This document shows positions 7,355-14,928 of a stretch of 64,000 bases of DNA, one piece after another (the first letter of the stretch is position 1; every line of letters starts with the position of its first letter). Both the position numbers and the translations under genes were made by a program. Below the pieces are notes generated by a model, which saw nothing but the letters and a program-made list of their open reading frames with translations, did not search any database and was not told the DNA's origin. The stretch lies in NCBI RefSeq assembly GCF_937952055.1, contig NZ_CALFYO010000020.1, positions 496,001 through 560,000 of the forward strand, written 5' to 3'. The DNA comes from an uncultured Piscinibacter sp. (lineage in GTDB: Bacteria > Pseudomonadota > Gammaproteobacteria > Burkholderiales > Burkholderiaceae_C).

Positions 7355-8788
7355 TCAGCCCTTCACGCACACCAGCGGCGACAGGCGTGCCACGGTTCGC
7401 GCCAGCCCGGCCGTCTGCGCCGCCTCGACCACTTCGGCGACATCCTTGTAGGCACCTGGCGCCTCCTCGGCCACGCCGCGCGAGGAGGGGCTGCGCACGA
7501 CGATACCGCGCCGCGCGAGTTCGTCCACCACTTCGCGGCCGTGCCAGGTCTTCAGCGCCTGGTGGCGGCTCATGGCGCGGCCGGCACCATGGCAGGCCGA
7601 GGCGAAGGCGAGCGACGCCGAGGCGGCCGTGCCGGCCATCACGTAGGAGCCGGTGCCCATCGAGCCGCCGATCAGCACCGGCTGCCCCGCGTCCCGAAGC
7701 TCCGTCGGCAGTTCCGGGTGGCCGGGCCCCCAGGCGCGTGTCGCGCCCTTGCGGTGCACGTACAGCTCGCGCGGCTGGCCGTCGACACGGTGCGTCTCCA
7801 GCTTGCAGGTGTTGTGCGACACGTCGTAGAGCAGGCTCAGCCGCGCATCCGGCAGGTGCTTGGCGAACACCTCGCGCACCAGGTGGGTGAGGATCTGCCG
7901 ATTCGCCAGCGCGCAGTTGATCGCGGCGCGCATCGCACCGAGGTACTCCTGACCGAGCGCGGAGCGGATCGGCGCGCAGGCCAGCTCGCGGTCGGCGAGC
8001 TGCAGGCCGTGGCGCGGCGCCTCCTCGGCCATGCGCAGCAGGAACTCGCTGCCGATCTGGTGGCCCAGTCCACGCGAGCCGCAGTGGATCATCACCACCA
8101 TCTCGCCGCGCCGCAGGCCGAAGGCGGCGGCGATGCGCTCGTCGAACAGCTCGGTGACCTCCTGCAGCTCCAGGTAGTGGTTGCCGCTGCCCAGTGTGCC
8201 CATCTCCTGGCGCTGGCGGCGCCGCGCCTGCTGCGACACGCAGCCCGGCTTGGCGTGGCGCATCTGGCCCTGCTCCTCGATGCGCCTGAGGTCGGCCGGC
8301 TCGCCCCACCCCTGATCGACCGCCCAACGCGCGCCGCCGGTCAGCATGTCGTCCATCTGCTCGTGGTTGAGACGGATGTGGCCGGTGCTGCCCACGCCCG
8401 CGGGGATGTGCGCGAACAGCGCGTCGGCCAGGCGCTGCTGCAGCGCCGGCGTGAGCGACTCGCGCGACAGCCCGGTGAGCAGGCAGCGCACGCCGCAGGA
8501 GATGTCGAAGCCGACGCCGCCGGCCGAGACGACGCCACCGGCATCGGCGTCGAAAGCCGCCACGCCTCCGATCGGGAAGCCGTAGCCCCAGTGTGCGTCG
8601 GGCATGGCGAACGAGCCGGCGACGATGCCCGGCAGCGTCGCCACGTTGACCGCCTGCTCGCGCACCTTGTCGTCCATCGCGCGCAGCAGCGCCTCGCTGC
8701 CGTAGACGATGGCCGGCACGCGCATCGCACCCTCGCGAGGGATCTCCCAGGCGCAGTGACCGCGACGGACCAGCGAGGCGATGTCCAT
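7355..8788 (-). CDS. rtcB: RtcB-type RNA ligase
   Basis: 477-residue GTP- and Mn-dependent ligase that joins 2',3'-cyclic phosphate or 3'-phosphate ends to 5'-OH ends in RNA repair. Visible motifs: FDISCGVRCL with metal-binding C98, GSGNHYLELQ around 201-210, HCGSRGLGHQ around 235-244, DVSHNTCKLE around 322-331, and the guanylylation region YVHRKGATRA around 343-352. The start ATG overlaps the archease stop (TGATG). No RtcR sigma-54 activator, which often controls rtcB in enterics, is found nearby; the FNR-like box in front of archease suggests different control. Confidence 0.93.
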   Translation of the reverse strand: MDIASLVRRGHCAWEIPREGAMRVPAIVYGSEALLRAMDDKVREQAVNVATLPGIVAGSFAMPDAHWGYGFPIGGVAAFDADAGGVVSAGGVGFDISCGVRCLLTGLSRESLTPALQQRLADALFAHIPAGVGSTGHIRLNHEQMDDMLTGGARWAVDQGWGEPADLRRIEEQGQMRHAKPGCVSQQARRRQRQEMGTLGSGNHYLELQEVTELFDERIAAAFGLRRGEMVVMIHCGSRGLGHQIGSEFLLRMAEEAPRHGLQLADRELACAPIRSALGQEYLGAMRAAINCALANRQILTHLVREVFAKHLPDARLSLLYDVSHNTCKLETHRVDGQPRELYVHRKGATRAWGPGHPELPTELRDAGQPVLIGGSMGTGSYVMAGTAASASLAFASACHGAGRAMSRHQALKTWHGREVVDELARRGIVVRSPSSRGVAEEAPGAYKDVAEVVEAAQTAGLARTVARLSPLVCVKG

Positions 8789-9204
8789 CAGACGTCCACC
8801 ACGGTCTGGGCGAGCCAGCCGTCGTCCTGCGGCACGACACGAAGCGCGGTACAGGTGGCGCCCTTCACTTCGACCGTGGGATGATGGCGCGACGGCGAGA
8901 TGGACTCGCCGAACGCGCGACCGTGAAGATGCCGGCCGTCGAGGCGCACGTCGAACTGGGCAAACAGCATGTGCCGCGAGCCCATCTCGCGGATCACTGC
9001 GTTGAGCCAGTGAGCGAGCAGCAGTTCGTCGTCGGGGGCGCGGCAGTCGATGTCCACGCCGCGCCGCGGCATCACGCTCGCCGGGTCGGCCACCACCGCG
9101 GTCAACGCCAGCGCGGCCTGCTCGAAGGCACCCGCCTTCGTCGCGGCGAGCCCTCGCACGCCGATGTCCGCGCCATGCTCGAAATGCTCCCAGTGATCCT
9201 GCAT
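8788..9204 (-). CDS. archease (RtcB activator)
   Basis: About 138 residues with the archease pattern: EHGADIGVRG near the N-terminus, a central DIDCRAPDDELLLAHWLN, and GATCTALRVV near the end. Archease promotes guanylylation and turnover of RtcB. Two ATGs are close together (9210 and 9204); the second is preferred because a GGGAGG sequence lies 6 bases ahead of it, whereas it directly abuts the first. The stop overlaps the rtcB start by one base, so expression is coupled. Confidence 0.9.
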   Translation of the reverse strand: MQDHWEHFEHGADIGVRGLAATKAGAFEQAALALTAVVADPASVMPRRGVDIDCRAPDDELLLAHWLNAVIREMGSRHMLFAQFDVRLDGRHLHGRAFGESISPSRHHPTVEVKGATCTALRVVPQDDGWLAQTVVDV

Positions 9205-9250
9205 CGGCATCCTCCCGCTGCACTTGTGCGCCGAGATGCCCCTGTGGCGA

Positions 9251-9264
9251 TTGAGCCGACGCAA
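9251..9264. promoter_or_regulatory. FNR/ANR-like box between archease-rtcB and the DHH gene
   Basis: TTGAGCCGACGCAA has one mismatch to TTGA-N6-TCAA. It is 53 bases from the archease start on the minus strand and 67 bases from the DHH gene start on the plus strand (measured from its centre), so it could serve both divergent units. Confidence 0.5.
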
Positions 9265-9324
9265 GCGCACGTCGCGCCGGGCCGTTAAGGTCGAGCCCGC
9301 CTCCGGCTCAGCCACCGTTCTCGA

Positions 9325-10305
9325 ATGACCCTGCCCGGCACCACAGCGCCCCGCCGCTACGACGTCTGCAACGGCGACGCCGACGGGCTGTGCGCGGTGC
9401 GCCAGTGGCGGCTGCACGAGCCGGCGGCGGCAACGCTGGTCACCGGACTGAAGCGCGAGATTGCCCTGCTGCAGCGCGTGCCCGAAGACGGCGTCGACGA
9501 GGTGCTGGTCTGCGACGTCTCGCTGGATCGGAACCGGACCGCGCTGACCCGCCTGCTCGAGCGCGGCGTGCAGGTGCGCTGGTTCGACCACCACGCCGCC
9601 AGCGACGTGCCGGTGCACGCACGCCTGGAGGCGCACCTGGACTTCGATGCCGAGGTCTGCTCCAGCCTGCTGGTAGACCGCGCCCTGGGCGGACGGCATC
9701 GCGCCTGGGCGCTGGCTGGCGCCTATGGCGACGAACTGACGGACGTGGCCGACCGCCTGGCCGCTCAGAGCCGCTTCGGCGACACGCAGATCGCCGCACT
9801 GCGGCGGCTCGGTCGCGCGATCAACTACAACGCCTACGGTGACGAGGCGTCCGACGTGTGCATCGCTCCCGCGGCGCTGTACGCGCTGATGGCCCGCCAC
9901 GACGACCCGTTCTCGATGCTCGCGGGCGAGCCGGTGATCGACGAGATCGACAGCCAGCGCGAGGCGGACCTGCGCCAGGCCCTGGCGCTGTGCCCTTCGT
10001 GGCAGAGCGAGCGCGCACGCGTGGTCGTGCTGCCCGACGCGCCATGGAGCCGGCGCGTCTCGGGTGTGCTCGCGAACGAGCTCGCGGCCGAGCGGCCGGC
10101 GCAGGCACAGGCGGTGCTTCGCCCACGGCGCAGCGGCGACCTGATGGTCAGCGTGCGCGCCCCGCGTGCCAACCCGCACGGCGCCAGTCGGGTCTGCACC
10201 ACCTTCGGCGGCAGCGGGCGGGCCGCGGCGGCCGGCATCGACGCGCTGCCGGCCGGAGAACTGGAGCGCTTCATCCAGGCCTTCGCCACCGCGCATTGGG
10301 AGTGA
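9325..10305 (+). CDS. DHH-family phosphoesterase
   Basis: 326-residue protein with DHH phosphoesterase motifs: motif I CNGDADGLCA (D18, D20), motif II LVCDVSL (D64), motif III FDHHAASD (D88-H89-H90) and a motif IV aspartate in AYGDELTD. Near the C-terminus TFGGSGRAAAAG resembles the DHHA1 substrate loop, but with Arg where His is usual. Members hydrolyse phosphodiesters in oligo- or cyclic dinucleotides (NrnA, GdpP) or single-stranded DNA (RecJ); the substrate here is unknown. The next gene starts 6 bases after its stop. Confidence 0.85.
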   Translation: MTLPGTTAPRRYDVCNGDADGLCAVRQWRLHEPAAATLVTGLKREIALLQRVPEDGVDEVLVCDVSLDRNRTALTRLLERGVQVRWFDHHAASDVPVHARLEAHLDFDAEVCSSLLVDRALGGRHRAWALAGAYGDELTDVADRLAAQSRFGDTQIAALRRLGRAINYNAYGDEASDVCIAPAALYALMARHDDPFSMLAGEPVIDEIDSQREADLRQALALCPSWQSERARVVVLPDAPWSRRVSGVLANELAAERPAQAQAVLRPRRSGDLMVSVRAPRANPHGASRVCTTFGGSGRAAAAGIDALPAGELERFIQAFATAHWE

Positions 10306-10311
10306 CACGAC

Positions 10312-11277
10312 ATGCTGATCCATTCGCTCGATCCCACCTGCACGCTGGCGCCCGCGCTCGCGCAGGCGCTGGACGAGACGCTGGCGCCGCACGAAGACCG
10401 CGCCTTCGAGGACGGCGAACACAAGTGGCGGCCGCTGACCGATCCGCGCGGCGACGATGCCTACGTGGTCGCCGGCCTGCACGGCGGTCCGGCCGAGAGC
10501 CCGCAGGACAAGCTGGTGCGGCTGCTGATGTTCATCGCCACGCTGCGCGACCACGGCGCGGCGCGCATCACCGCGGTCGTGCCCTACCTCGCCTACGCGC
10601 GCAAGGACCGACGCACCAAGCCCTTCGACCCGCTGGCGCTGCGCTACGTGGCGCAGCTGCTCGAGGCCGTGGGCACCGACCAGCTGATCGTGCTCGAGCC
10701 GCACGACATCGGCGCCTTCCAGAACGCCTTCCGCCGGCCGGTGCAGGCGTTGAGCGCGCACCCGGCCTTCGATGCCGTCGTCGACGAGCTGGCCGCGCAG
10801 GCCACGGGCAGCCTCGCGGTGGCCTCGCCCGACCCCGGCGGCGTGAAGCGGGCGCAGCTGTGGCGGGAGTCGCTGGAGGCGCGGCTGCGCCGGCCGGTCG
10901 GATTCGCGATGGTCGACAAGCGGCGCAGCGCCGGCGTGGTGAGCAGCCTGCGGCTGGTGGCCGGCGAGGTGGAAGGCGCGACGGTGCTGCTGCTCGACGA
11001 CCTCATCGCCAGCGGCGAGACGATGCAGCGCGCCGCCGCCGCGCTGCGCGAGGCGGGCGCGCTCGAGGTGCATGCCTTCGCCGCGCATGGCCTCTTCGTC
11101 GGCGGGGCCGCCCAGGCGCTGGCCGACCCGGCGATCGCGCGCGTGGTGGTCTGCGACAGCGTGCCGCCGTTCCGCCTGCCGGCCGACGCGGCGGTGCGCG
11201 GCAGGCTGCAGGTCGTCCCGGCCGTGCCCCTGCTCGCCGCCGCGATCAGGGACAGCCACCTGGCATGGCGACGCTGA
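10312..11277 (+). CDS. ribose-phosphate pyrophosphokinase-like protein
   Basis: 321-residue member of the PRPP synthetase family. PYLAYARKDRRTKPF corresponds to the ATP-binding flexible loop region, and VLLLDDLIASGETM is the PRPP-binding loop. The usual PRS signature DLHxxQIQGFF is replaced by LEPHDIGAFQNAF, and SPDPGGVKRAQ replaces the canonical segment, so it is a divergent paralogue rather than the housekeeping enzyme. Together with the PRTase at 5026 it suggests PRPP handling within this cluster. Its 3' end overlaps the convergent gene at 11246 by 32 bases. Confidence 0.85.
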   Translation: MLIHSLDPTCTLAPALAQALDETLAPHEDRAFEDGEHKWRPLTDPRGDDAYVVAGLHGGPAESPQDKLVRLLMFIATLRDHGAARITAVVPYLAYARKDRRTKPFDPLALRYVAQLLEAVGTDQLIVLEPHDIGAFQNAFRRPVQALSAHPAFDAVVDELAAQATGSLAVASPDPGGVKRAQLWRESLEARLRRPVGFAMVDKRRSAGVVSSLRLVAGEVEGATVLLLDDLIASGETMQRAAAALREAGALEVHAFAAHGLFVGGAAQALADPAIARVVVCDSVPPFRLPADAAVRGRLQVVPAVPLLAAAIRDSHLAWRR

Positions 11278-12280
11278 AGGCGTCGCCACGCTCGAAGGCG
11301 TCGAGCGCGCACAGCGCGCGCGTCACGTAGCGTTGCGCCTGCGGCGGCCAGCGCTCGGGCGTGCGCGGCCGCGGATCGAGCAGGTGCGCGATCGCCAGAC
11401 GCGCGCGCAGCAGCGCCCGGCCGGCGGTGTAGAGATGCAGCAGCGCCGCCGGCGGCGCGTCCTGCAGCGCGGCGGCGCAGCCGGCCACGAGCCGCGGGCC
11501 GATCCACGCGGCGCCGGCCATGTCGCATTCCAGCGCGAGGAAAGCCAGTTCGTCGAAGGGGTCGACCTGGCGCAGCGCGGCATTGAACTCCAGGCAGTCG
11601 ATCACCACCGGCGGGTCGAGCAGGCAAACGTGCTCGGGGCGCAGGTCACCATGGCCGTCGACGATGCGACCCTGTTCGGCGCGCGCCTGCAGCAGGCCGC
11701 GTCCCTGCCTCAGCGCACGCTCGAAGCGGTCGAGCGCCGGCGCCGCGCCGGGCACCTGGAACTGCGGGCGCAGCAGCAGTTCGCGGTCGACCGCGTGCTC
11801 GCGCTCGAAGCGTGCGCCATAGGCGGCCGGATCGGGCGCGATGCGCAGCGCATCGCGGTAGAAGGTGGAGAGCACGGCCACCAGGGCGTCGAGCTCGGCG
11901 GGCTCGACGCGGCCCATCGCGAGCCTGCGGTCCAGCATCTGCTCGCGCGGCAGCCGCTTCATCCACACCAGCCAGTCGACCGTGCGTCCGGTGGCCGCCT
12001 CGCCCTCCTCGCGCAGCGCGAGGCGGCCGTCGCGCTCCTGCAGCACCATCAGTCCGCGGTAGACGCCCGGCGCGAGCCGCTGGTTCAACCGCACCTCCTC
12101 CCGGCAACAGGCCTCGCGCGCCTCCAGCGTGGAGAAGTCGAGGAAGGGATAGCGCACCGGCTTCTTCAGCTTGAGCACCTGGTCGCCGGCAAGAAACACC
12201 CAGGACATGTGCGTCTCGATCACCTCCACCGGCGAGGCGCCTGCCACGACGCGCAGCGCGCTCAGCCTCTCGGGCCCCAA
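11246..12280 (-). CDS. COG2187-type aminoglycoside phosphotransferase-like kinase
   Basis: 344-residue protein with a protein-kinase-like (APH) fold. The N-terminus has VEVIETHMSWVFLAGD and LKLKKPVRYPFLDF (nucleotide-binding lysines); the catalytic loop is VDGHGDLRPEHVCL, followed by VIDCLEFN as the metal-binding segment. This matches the COG2187 family; many members carry an additional C-terminal P-loop kinase domain, which is absent here. The substrate is unknown and antibiotic resistance should not be assumed. The start overlaps the upstream CBS gene by 19 bases; the extra N-terminal residues fit the family, so the overlap seems real. Confidence 0.82.
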   Translation of the reverse strand: MGPERLSALRVVAGASPVEVIETHMSWVFLAGDQVLKLKKPVRYPFLDFSTLEAREACCREEVRLNQRLAPGVYRGLMVLQERDGRLALREEGEAATGRTVDWLVWMKRLPREQMLDRRLAMGRVEPAELDALVAVLSTFYRDALRIAPDPAAYGARFEREHAVDRELLLRPQFQVPGAAPALDRFERALRQGRGLLQARAEQGRIVDGHGDLRPEHVCLLDPPVVIDCLEFNAALRQVDPFDELAFLALECDMAGAAWIGPRLVAGCAAALQDAPPAALLHLYTAGRALLRARLAIAHLLDPRPRTPERWPPQAQRYVTRALCALDAFERGDAFSVAMPGGCP

Positions 12281-12783
12281 CCCGCCGTGCCCACTGCGGG
12301 AATGCGCAGCAGGTCGGTGGGCAGCGGCGGCGTCGGCAGTGTCTCGCTGACCTCGCGGTCGATGCCGGCCCGCAGCACGCCGGCCAGCCCGGCGAACTGG
12401 TTGGCGAAGCCGCGCAGCAGGTCGTCGATCGAGACGATGCCGGCGAGCCTTCCATCGGCATCGGTGACGAGCAGGCGCCGCACGCCGGCGGCCTGCATGG
12501 CGGCGATGGCCGCGGAGGCGTCATCGTCCTCGGACACGCTGGCCACGGTGGCGCTGGCCAGCGCGCCGATGCGGCTGCCGGCAGGATCCAGGCCGCGGGC
12601 GAGCACGTCCAGCACCAGGTCGCGGTCGGTGACGAGCCCGCTCACTGCCAGGCCCTGCGCGGTCTGCCTGGTGACGACCAGCGCACCGACATGGTGTTCG
12701 CGCATCAGCGCGGCGGCCTGAGCGAGGCCGGCCTCGGCGTCGACGGTGACGACACGGCGCGTGCACAGCGAGGCGATCTTCAT
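12262..12783 (-). CDS. CBS-domain pair protein
   Basis: 173-residue paralogue of the protein at 5677-6147. Two CBS motifs, about residues 1-60 (MKIASLCTRRVVTVDAEAG, SGLVTDRDLVLDVL) and 68-135 (RRLLVTDADGRLAGIVSIDD), followed by a C-terminal tail LRAGIDREVSETL. Likely an adenine-nucleotide sensor. Starts 4 bases inside the end of the upstream hydrolase gene (ATGA) and overlaps the downstream kinase start, making a tight three-gene operon. Confidence 0.87.
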   Translation of the reverse strand: MKIASLCTRRVVTVDAEAGLAQAAALMREHHVGALVVTRQTAQGLAVSGLVTDRDLVLDVLARGLDPAGSRIGALASATVASVSEDDDASAAIAAMQAAGVRRLLVTDADGRLAGIVSIDDLLRGFANQFAGLAGVLRAGIDREVSETLPTPPLPTDLLRIPAVGTAGWGPRG

Positions 12784-13436
12784 GGGCTGCTCCAGCTCAG
12801 GTGGGCGGTGAACCAGTCGGCGGCGAGGTGCGCCACCGCATCAAGCGCACCCGGCTCCTCGAACAAGTGGGTGGCGCCAGGCACGACCTCCAGGCGCTTC
12901 GCGCAGCACAAGCTGCGCAGCGCCTCGCGGTTGAGCGCCAGCACCTCGGTGTCGGCCCCGCCGACGACGAGCAGGGTTGGCGCACGCACTCGTGGCAGCT
13001 CGGCCGCCGCCAGGTCCGGCCGCCCACCGCGGGACACCACCGCCGCCACATCACCGGGGCGACGCGCGGCCGTCCGCAGGGCTGCTGCTGCGCCTGTGCT
13101 CGCGCCGAACAGGCCGATGCGCAGGCCTTGCGTGGAGGGGCGCTTGCGCAGCCAGTCGAGCGCGAGGGCAAGGCGCTCGGCGAGCAGGTCGATGTCGAAC
13201 ACGAACTGGCGAACCTCCGCTTCTTCGGGGCTCAGCAGGTCGAGCAGCAGCGTGCACAGGCGGTGCGAATGCAGAACCTCGGCCACATGCCGGTTGCGCG
13301 GGCTTGCCCGGCTGCTGCCGCTGCCATGCGCGAAGGCGACCACGCCGACCGGCTGTGCCACCGCGACGAAGCTGCCGGCCAGCGCCTGCGGGCCGATGCG
13401 CACACCTTCGGCAGGCGCGCGATACCTGTTCTCCAT
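12780..13436 (-). CDS. alpha/beta hydrolase (dienelactone hydrolase-like)
   Basis: 218-residue hydrolase. The nucleophile elbow is GLFGASTGAAAA (G-x-S-x-G), the acid lies in LLVVGGADTEV and the catalytic His in GATHLFEEPG. AFAHGSGSSRASPRN forms the oxyanion region. The ATG at 13436 (MENRYRAPAEGV) is chosen; an in-frame ATG 21 bases earlier is possible but would fall closer to the FNR-like box. The same domain is found elsewhere fused to the PRTase type encoded at 5026. Substrate unknown. Confidence 0.85.
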   Translation of the reverse strand: MENRYRAPAEGVRIGPQALAGSFVAVAQPVGVVAFAHGSGSSRASPRNRHVAEVLHSHRLCTLLLDLLSPEEAEVRQFVFDIDLLAERLALALDWLRKRPSTQGLRIGLFGASTGAAAALRTAARRPGDVAAVVSRGGRPDLAAAELPRVRAPTLLVVGGADTEVLALNREALRSLCCAKRLEVVPGATHLFEEPGALDAVAHLAADWFTAHLSWSSP

Positions 13437-13471
13437 GCGAGCCCAATCTAGGCGCACAGCGCCGCCGGCGG

Positions 13472-13485
13472 TTGATCAGCCTCAA
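13472..13485. promoter_or_regulatory. FNR/ANR-like box between hydrolase and primase-polymerase genes
   Basis: TTGATCAGCCTCAA contains a perfect TTGA-N6-TCAA core, extended to GGTTGA-N6-TCAACC by flanking bases. It is centred 42 bases from the hydrolase start (minus) and 66 bases from the primase-polymerase start (plus). Almost the same 18 bases recur at 14913-14930. Confidence 0.65.
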
Positions 13486-13544
13486 CCTTCGCCGGCACGC
13501 GGCGCGGCACAAGCGCGAATGGCCCCACTGCCGGGAGAGTTCAC

Positions 13545-14315
13545 ATGATGCTCGAGGCCGCCCTCGCCTATGCCGCGCGGGACTGGTCGGTCATCCCGAT
13601 GCAGCCGCACGGCAAGCGCCCGCTGGTGGCGTGGCGCGGCTTCCAGCAGCGCCACGCCGGCGAATCGGAGATCACGGGCTGGTTCCGCCGCTGGCCCGAC
13701 GCGAACGTGGGTCTGGTCACCGGGAAAGTGTCGGGACTGGTGGTCGTCGACGTCGACCTGCGCCACGGCGGACCGGCCAGCGTGGACGAGGCGGAGGCCG
13801 CAGAGGGCCGGCTGGAGGCCACGGTCGAGGCGATCACTGGCGGCGGCGGCCGCCACCTCTACTACGCCCACCCCGGCTGCTGGACGCCCAACCGTGTTGC
13901 CATCCGCCCCGGCATCGACGTGCGCGGCGACGGCGGCTGCGTCGTCGCGCCGCCTTCGATCCACCCGAGCGGCCGCCGCTACGCCTGGCGCGACGGCCGC
14001 GGGCCGGACGACGTCCGGCTGGCCGAACTGCCGCCGCACTTCTTCGGGCGCCGGCCGCCGTCGCACCCTGCCGGCCACCCGGCCGCGCACTGGCCGGAGG
14101 TGATCCGCGAACGCATCGCCGAAGGCCGGCGCAACGACACCATCGCCTCGCTGGCCGGCCATCTGCTCTGGCGCGACGTCGACCCCGCGGTGGTGCTCGA
14201 ACTGCTGCTCGCCTGGAACCGCAGGCATTGCGCGCCACCGCTGGGCGACGACGAGGTGGCGCGCACGGTGGCGAGCATCGCCCGGCTGCACGGCCATGCC
14301 CCACCGGGCGGCTGA
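13545..14315 (+). CDS. bifunctional primase-polymerase (PrimPol) domain protein
   Basis: 256-residue protein of the archaeo-eukaryotic primase superfamily. Features: DWSVIPMQPHGKRPLVAW at the N-terminus, then W-x-R-x-PDANVGLVTG, the metal-binding VVVDVDLRHGG, the nucleotide-binding GGGGRHLYYAH and GIDVRGDGGCVVAPPSIH, all typical of the PrimPol N-terminal domain. The C-terminal 75 residues (EGRRNDTIASLAGHLL, DDEVARTVASIARLH) match the small primase C-terminal helical domain. No helicase domain is attached and no phage or plasmid genes are nearby. An FNR-like box is 60 bases upstream. The alternative ATG is 3 bases downstream. Confidence 0.88.
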   Translation: MMLEAALAYAARDWSVIPMQPHGKRPLVAWRGFQQRHAGESEITGWFRRWPDANVGLVTGKVSGLVVVDVDLRHGGPASVDEAEAAEGRLEATVEAITGGGGRHLYYAHPGCWTPNRVAIRPGIDVRGDGGCVVAPPSIHPSGRRYAWRDGRGPDDVRLAELPPHFFGRRPPSHPAGHPAAHWPEVIRERIAEGRRNDTIASLAGHLLWRDVDPAVVLELLLAWNRRHCAPPLGDDEVARTVASIARLHGHAPPGG

Positions 14316-14329
14316 ACGCCGCCCCGGGC

Positions 14330-14860
14330 TCAGGCCGCGCAGACGCGCCGCGCCTCGCGGCCGCCGCGACCCAGCGCCTCGAGGAATCGCACCTCCTGGT
14401 CGACGGCGAGCTGCTCGTAGCTCGGATGGTCGACCATGCCGCGGTCGAAGCGGTACTCCTCGCCAGCGTCGCTGACGATGCGGCCGACGCCCTGGTCGTC
14501 GAGAGCGACGATGCGGCCGTGCAGCACCAGCGGGTGCTGCTTGGTCTGCCCGCGCCGGCGGCGCACGTGGTCCTCGATCTGCCGGTCCACCGCGTCGAAC
14601 GCGCCGTGCAACGCCACCATCACGTCCTCGTCGCCCTGGTGGCTTCCGGCGACGATCTCGCCCTCGGGCACGCGCACGTCGACCTTGACGCGGTACACGT
14701 GCCCCTGCCGATGCCGGTTGCCCTCGGCCTCGACGACCACGTGGCAGCTCATCACGCCGTGCCTCCAATGGTCGAGCCGCTCGACGCGACGCCGGATCTC
14801 GCCCTCCAGAGAGGGCAGCGGGACCATGTCCCGGAAGGTGATCTGCAGCGGCAGTTTCAT
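14330..14860 (-). CDS. ribosome hibernation factor (HPF/RaiA) fused to a cold-shock-like domain
   Basis: 176 residues in two parts. Residues 1-110 match the HPF/RaiA/YfiA fold (LPLQITFRDMVPLPSLEGEIRRR, CHVVVEAEGNRH, VKVDVRVPEGEIVAG, DVMVALHGAFDAVDRQIED). Residues 112-172 look like a cold-shock OB domain (HGRIVALDDQGVGRIVSDAG, then VDQEVRFLEALGRGGREA), although the RNP1 aromatic residues are mostly lost (GVGRI for GFGFI). HPF proteins silence ribosomes in stationary or starved cells. Expected to act on the 30S subunit; the second domain may bind rRNA or mRNA, which is inferred. An FNR-like box is 61 bases upstream. Confidence 0.85.
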   Translation of the reverse strand: MKLPLQITFRDMVPLPSLEGEIRRRVERLDHWRHGVMSCHVVVEAEGNRHRQGHVYRVKVDVRVPEGEIVAGSHQGDEDVMVALHGAFDAVDRQIEDHVRRRRGQTKQHPLVLHGRIVALDDQGVGRIVSDAGEEYRFDRGMVDHPSYEQLAVDQEVRFLEALGRGGREARRVCAA

Positions 14861-14914
14861 GGCAGTCGAGGTGTCGGAGCTGTCGCCAATCTAGCCGGGC
14901 CGGCGTTCGTGCGG

Positions 14915-14928
14915 TTGACCAGCCTCAA
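14915..14928. promoter_or_regulatory. FNR/ANR-like box upstream of the hibernation factor gene
   Basis: TTGACCAGCCTCAA keeps a perfect TTGA-N6-TCAA core and GGTTGA/TCAACC arms, nearly identical to the box at 13472. It slightly overlaps the 3' end of the metallo-beta-lactamase gene and lies 61 bases (centre) ahead of the hibernation factor start at 14860. Confidence 0.6.

Noticed and set aside
6467..8884. 805-codon open frame antisense to capA-like and rtcB
   Set aside because: Shadow frame; composition unlike a folded protein.
8788..11289. Very long open frame on the minus strand antisense to the DHH and PRPP-synthetase genes
   Set aside because: Only its first 140 codons (archease) are a real protein; the rest is antisense shadow of high-GC genes, low-complexity and without recognisable motifs.
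11246..12280. Aminoglycoside resistance gene
   Set aside because: The phosphotransferase-like kinase belongs to a COG2187-type family with no evidence of antibiotic action; context is a stress cluster.
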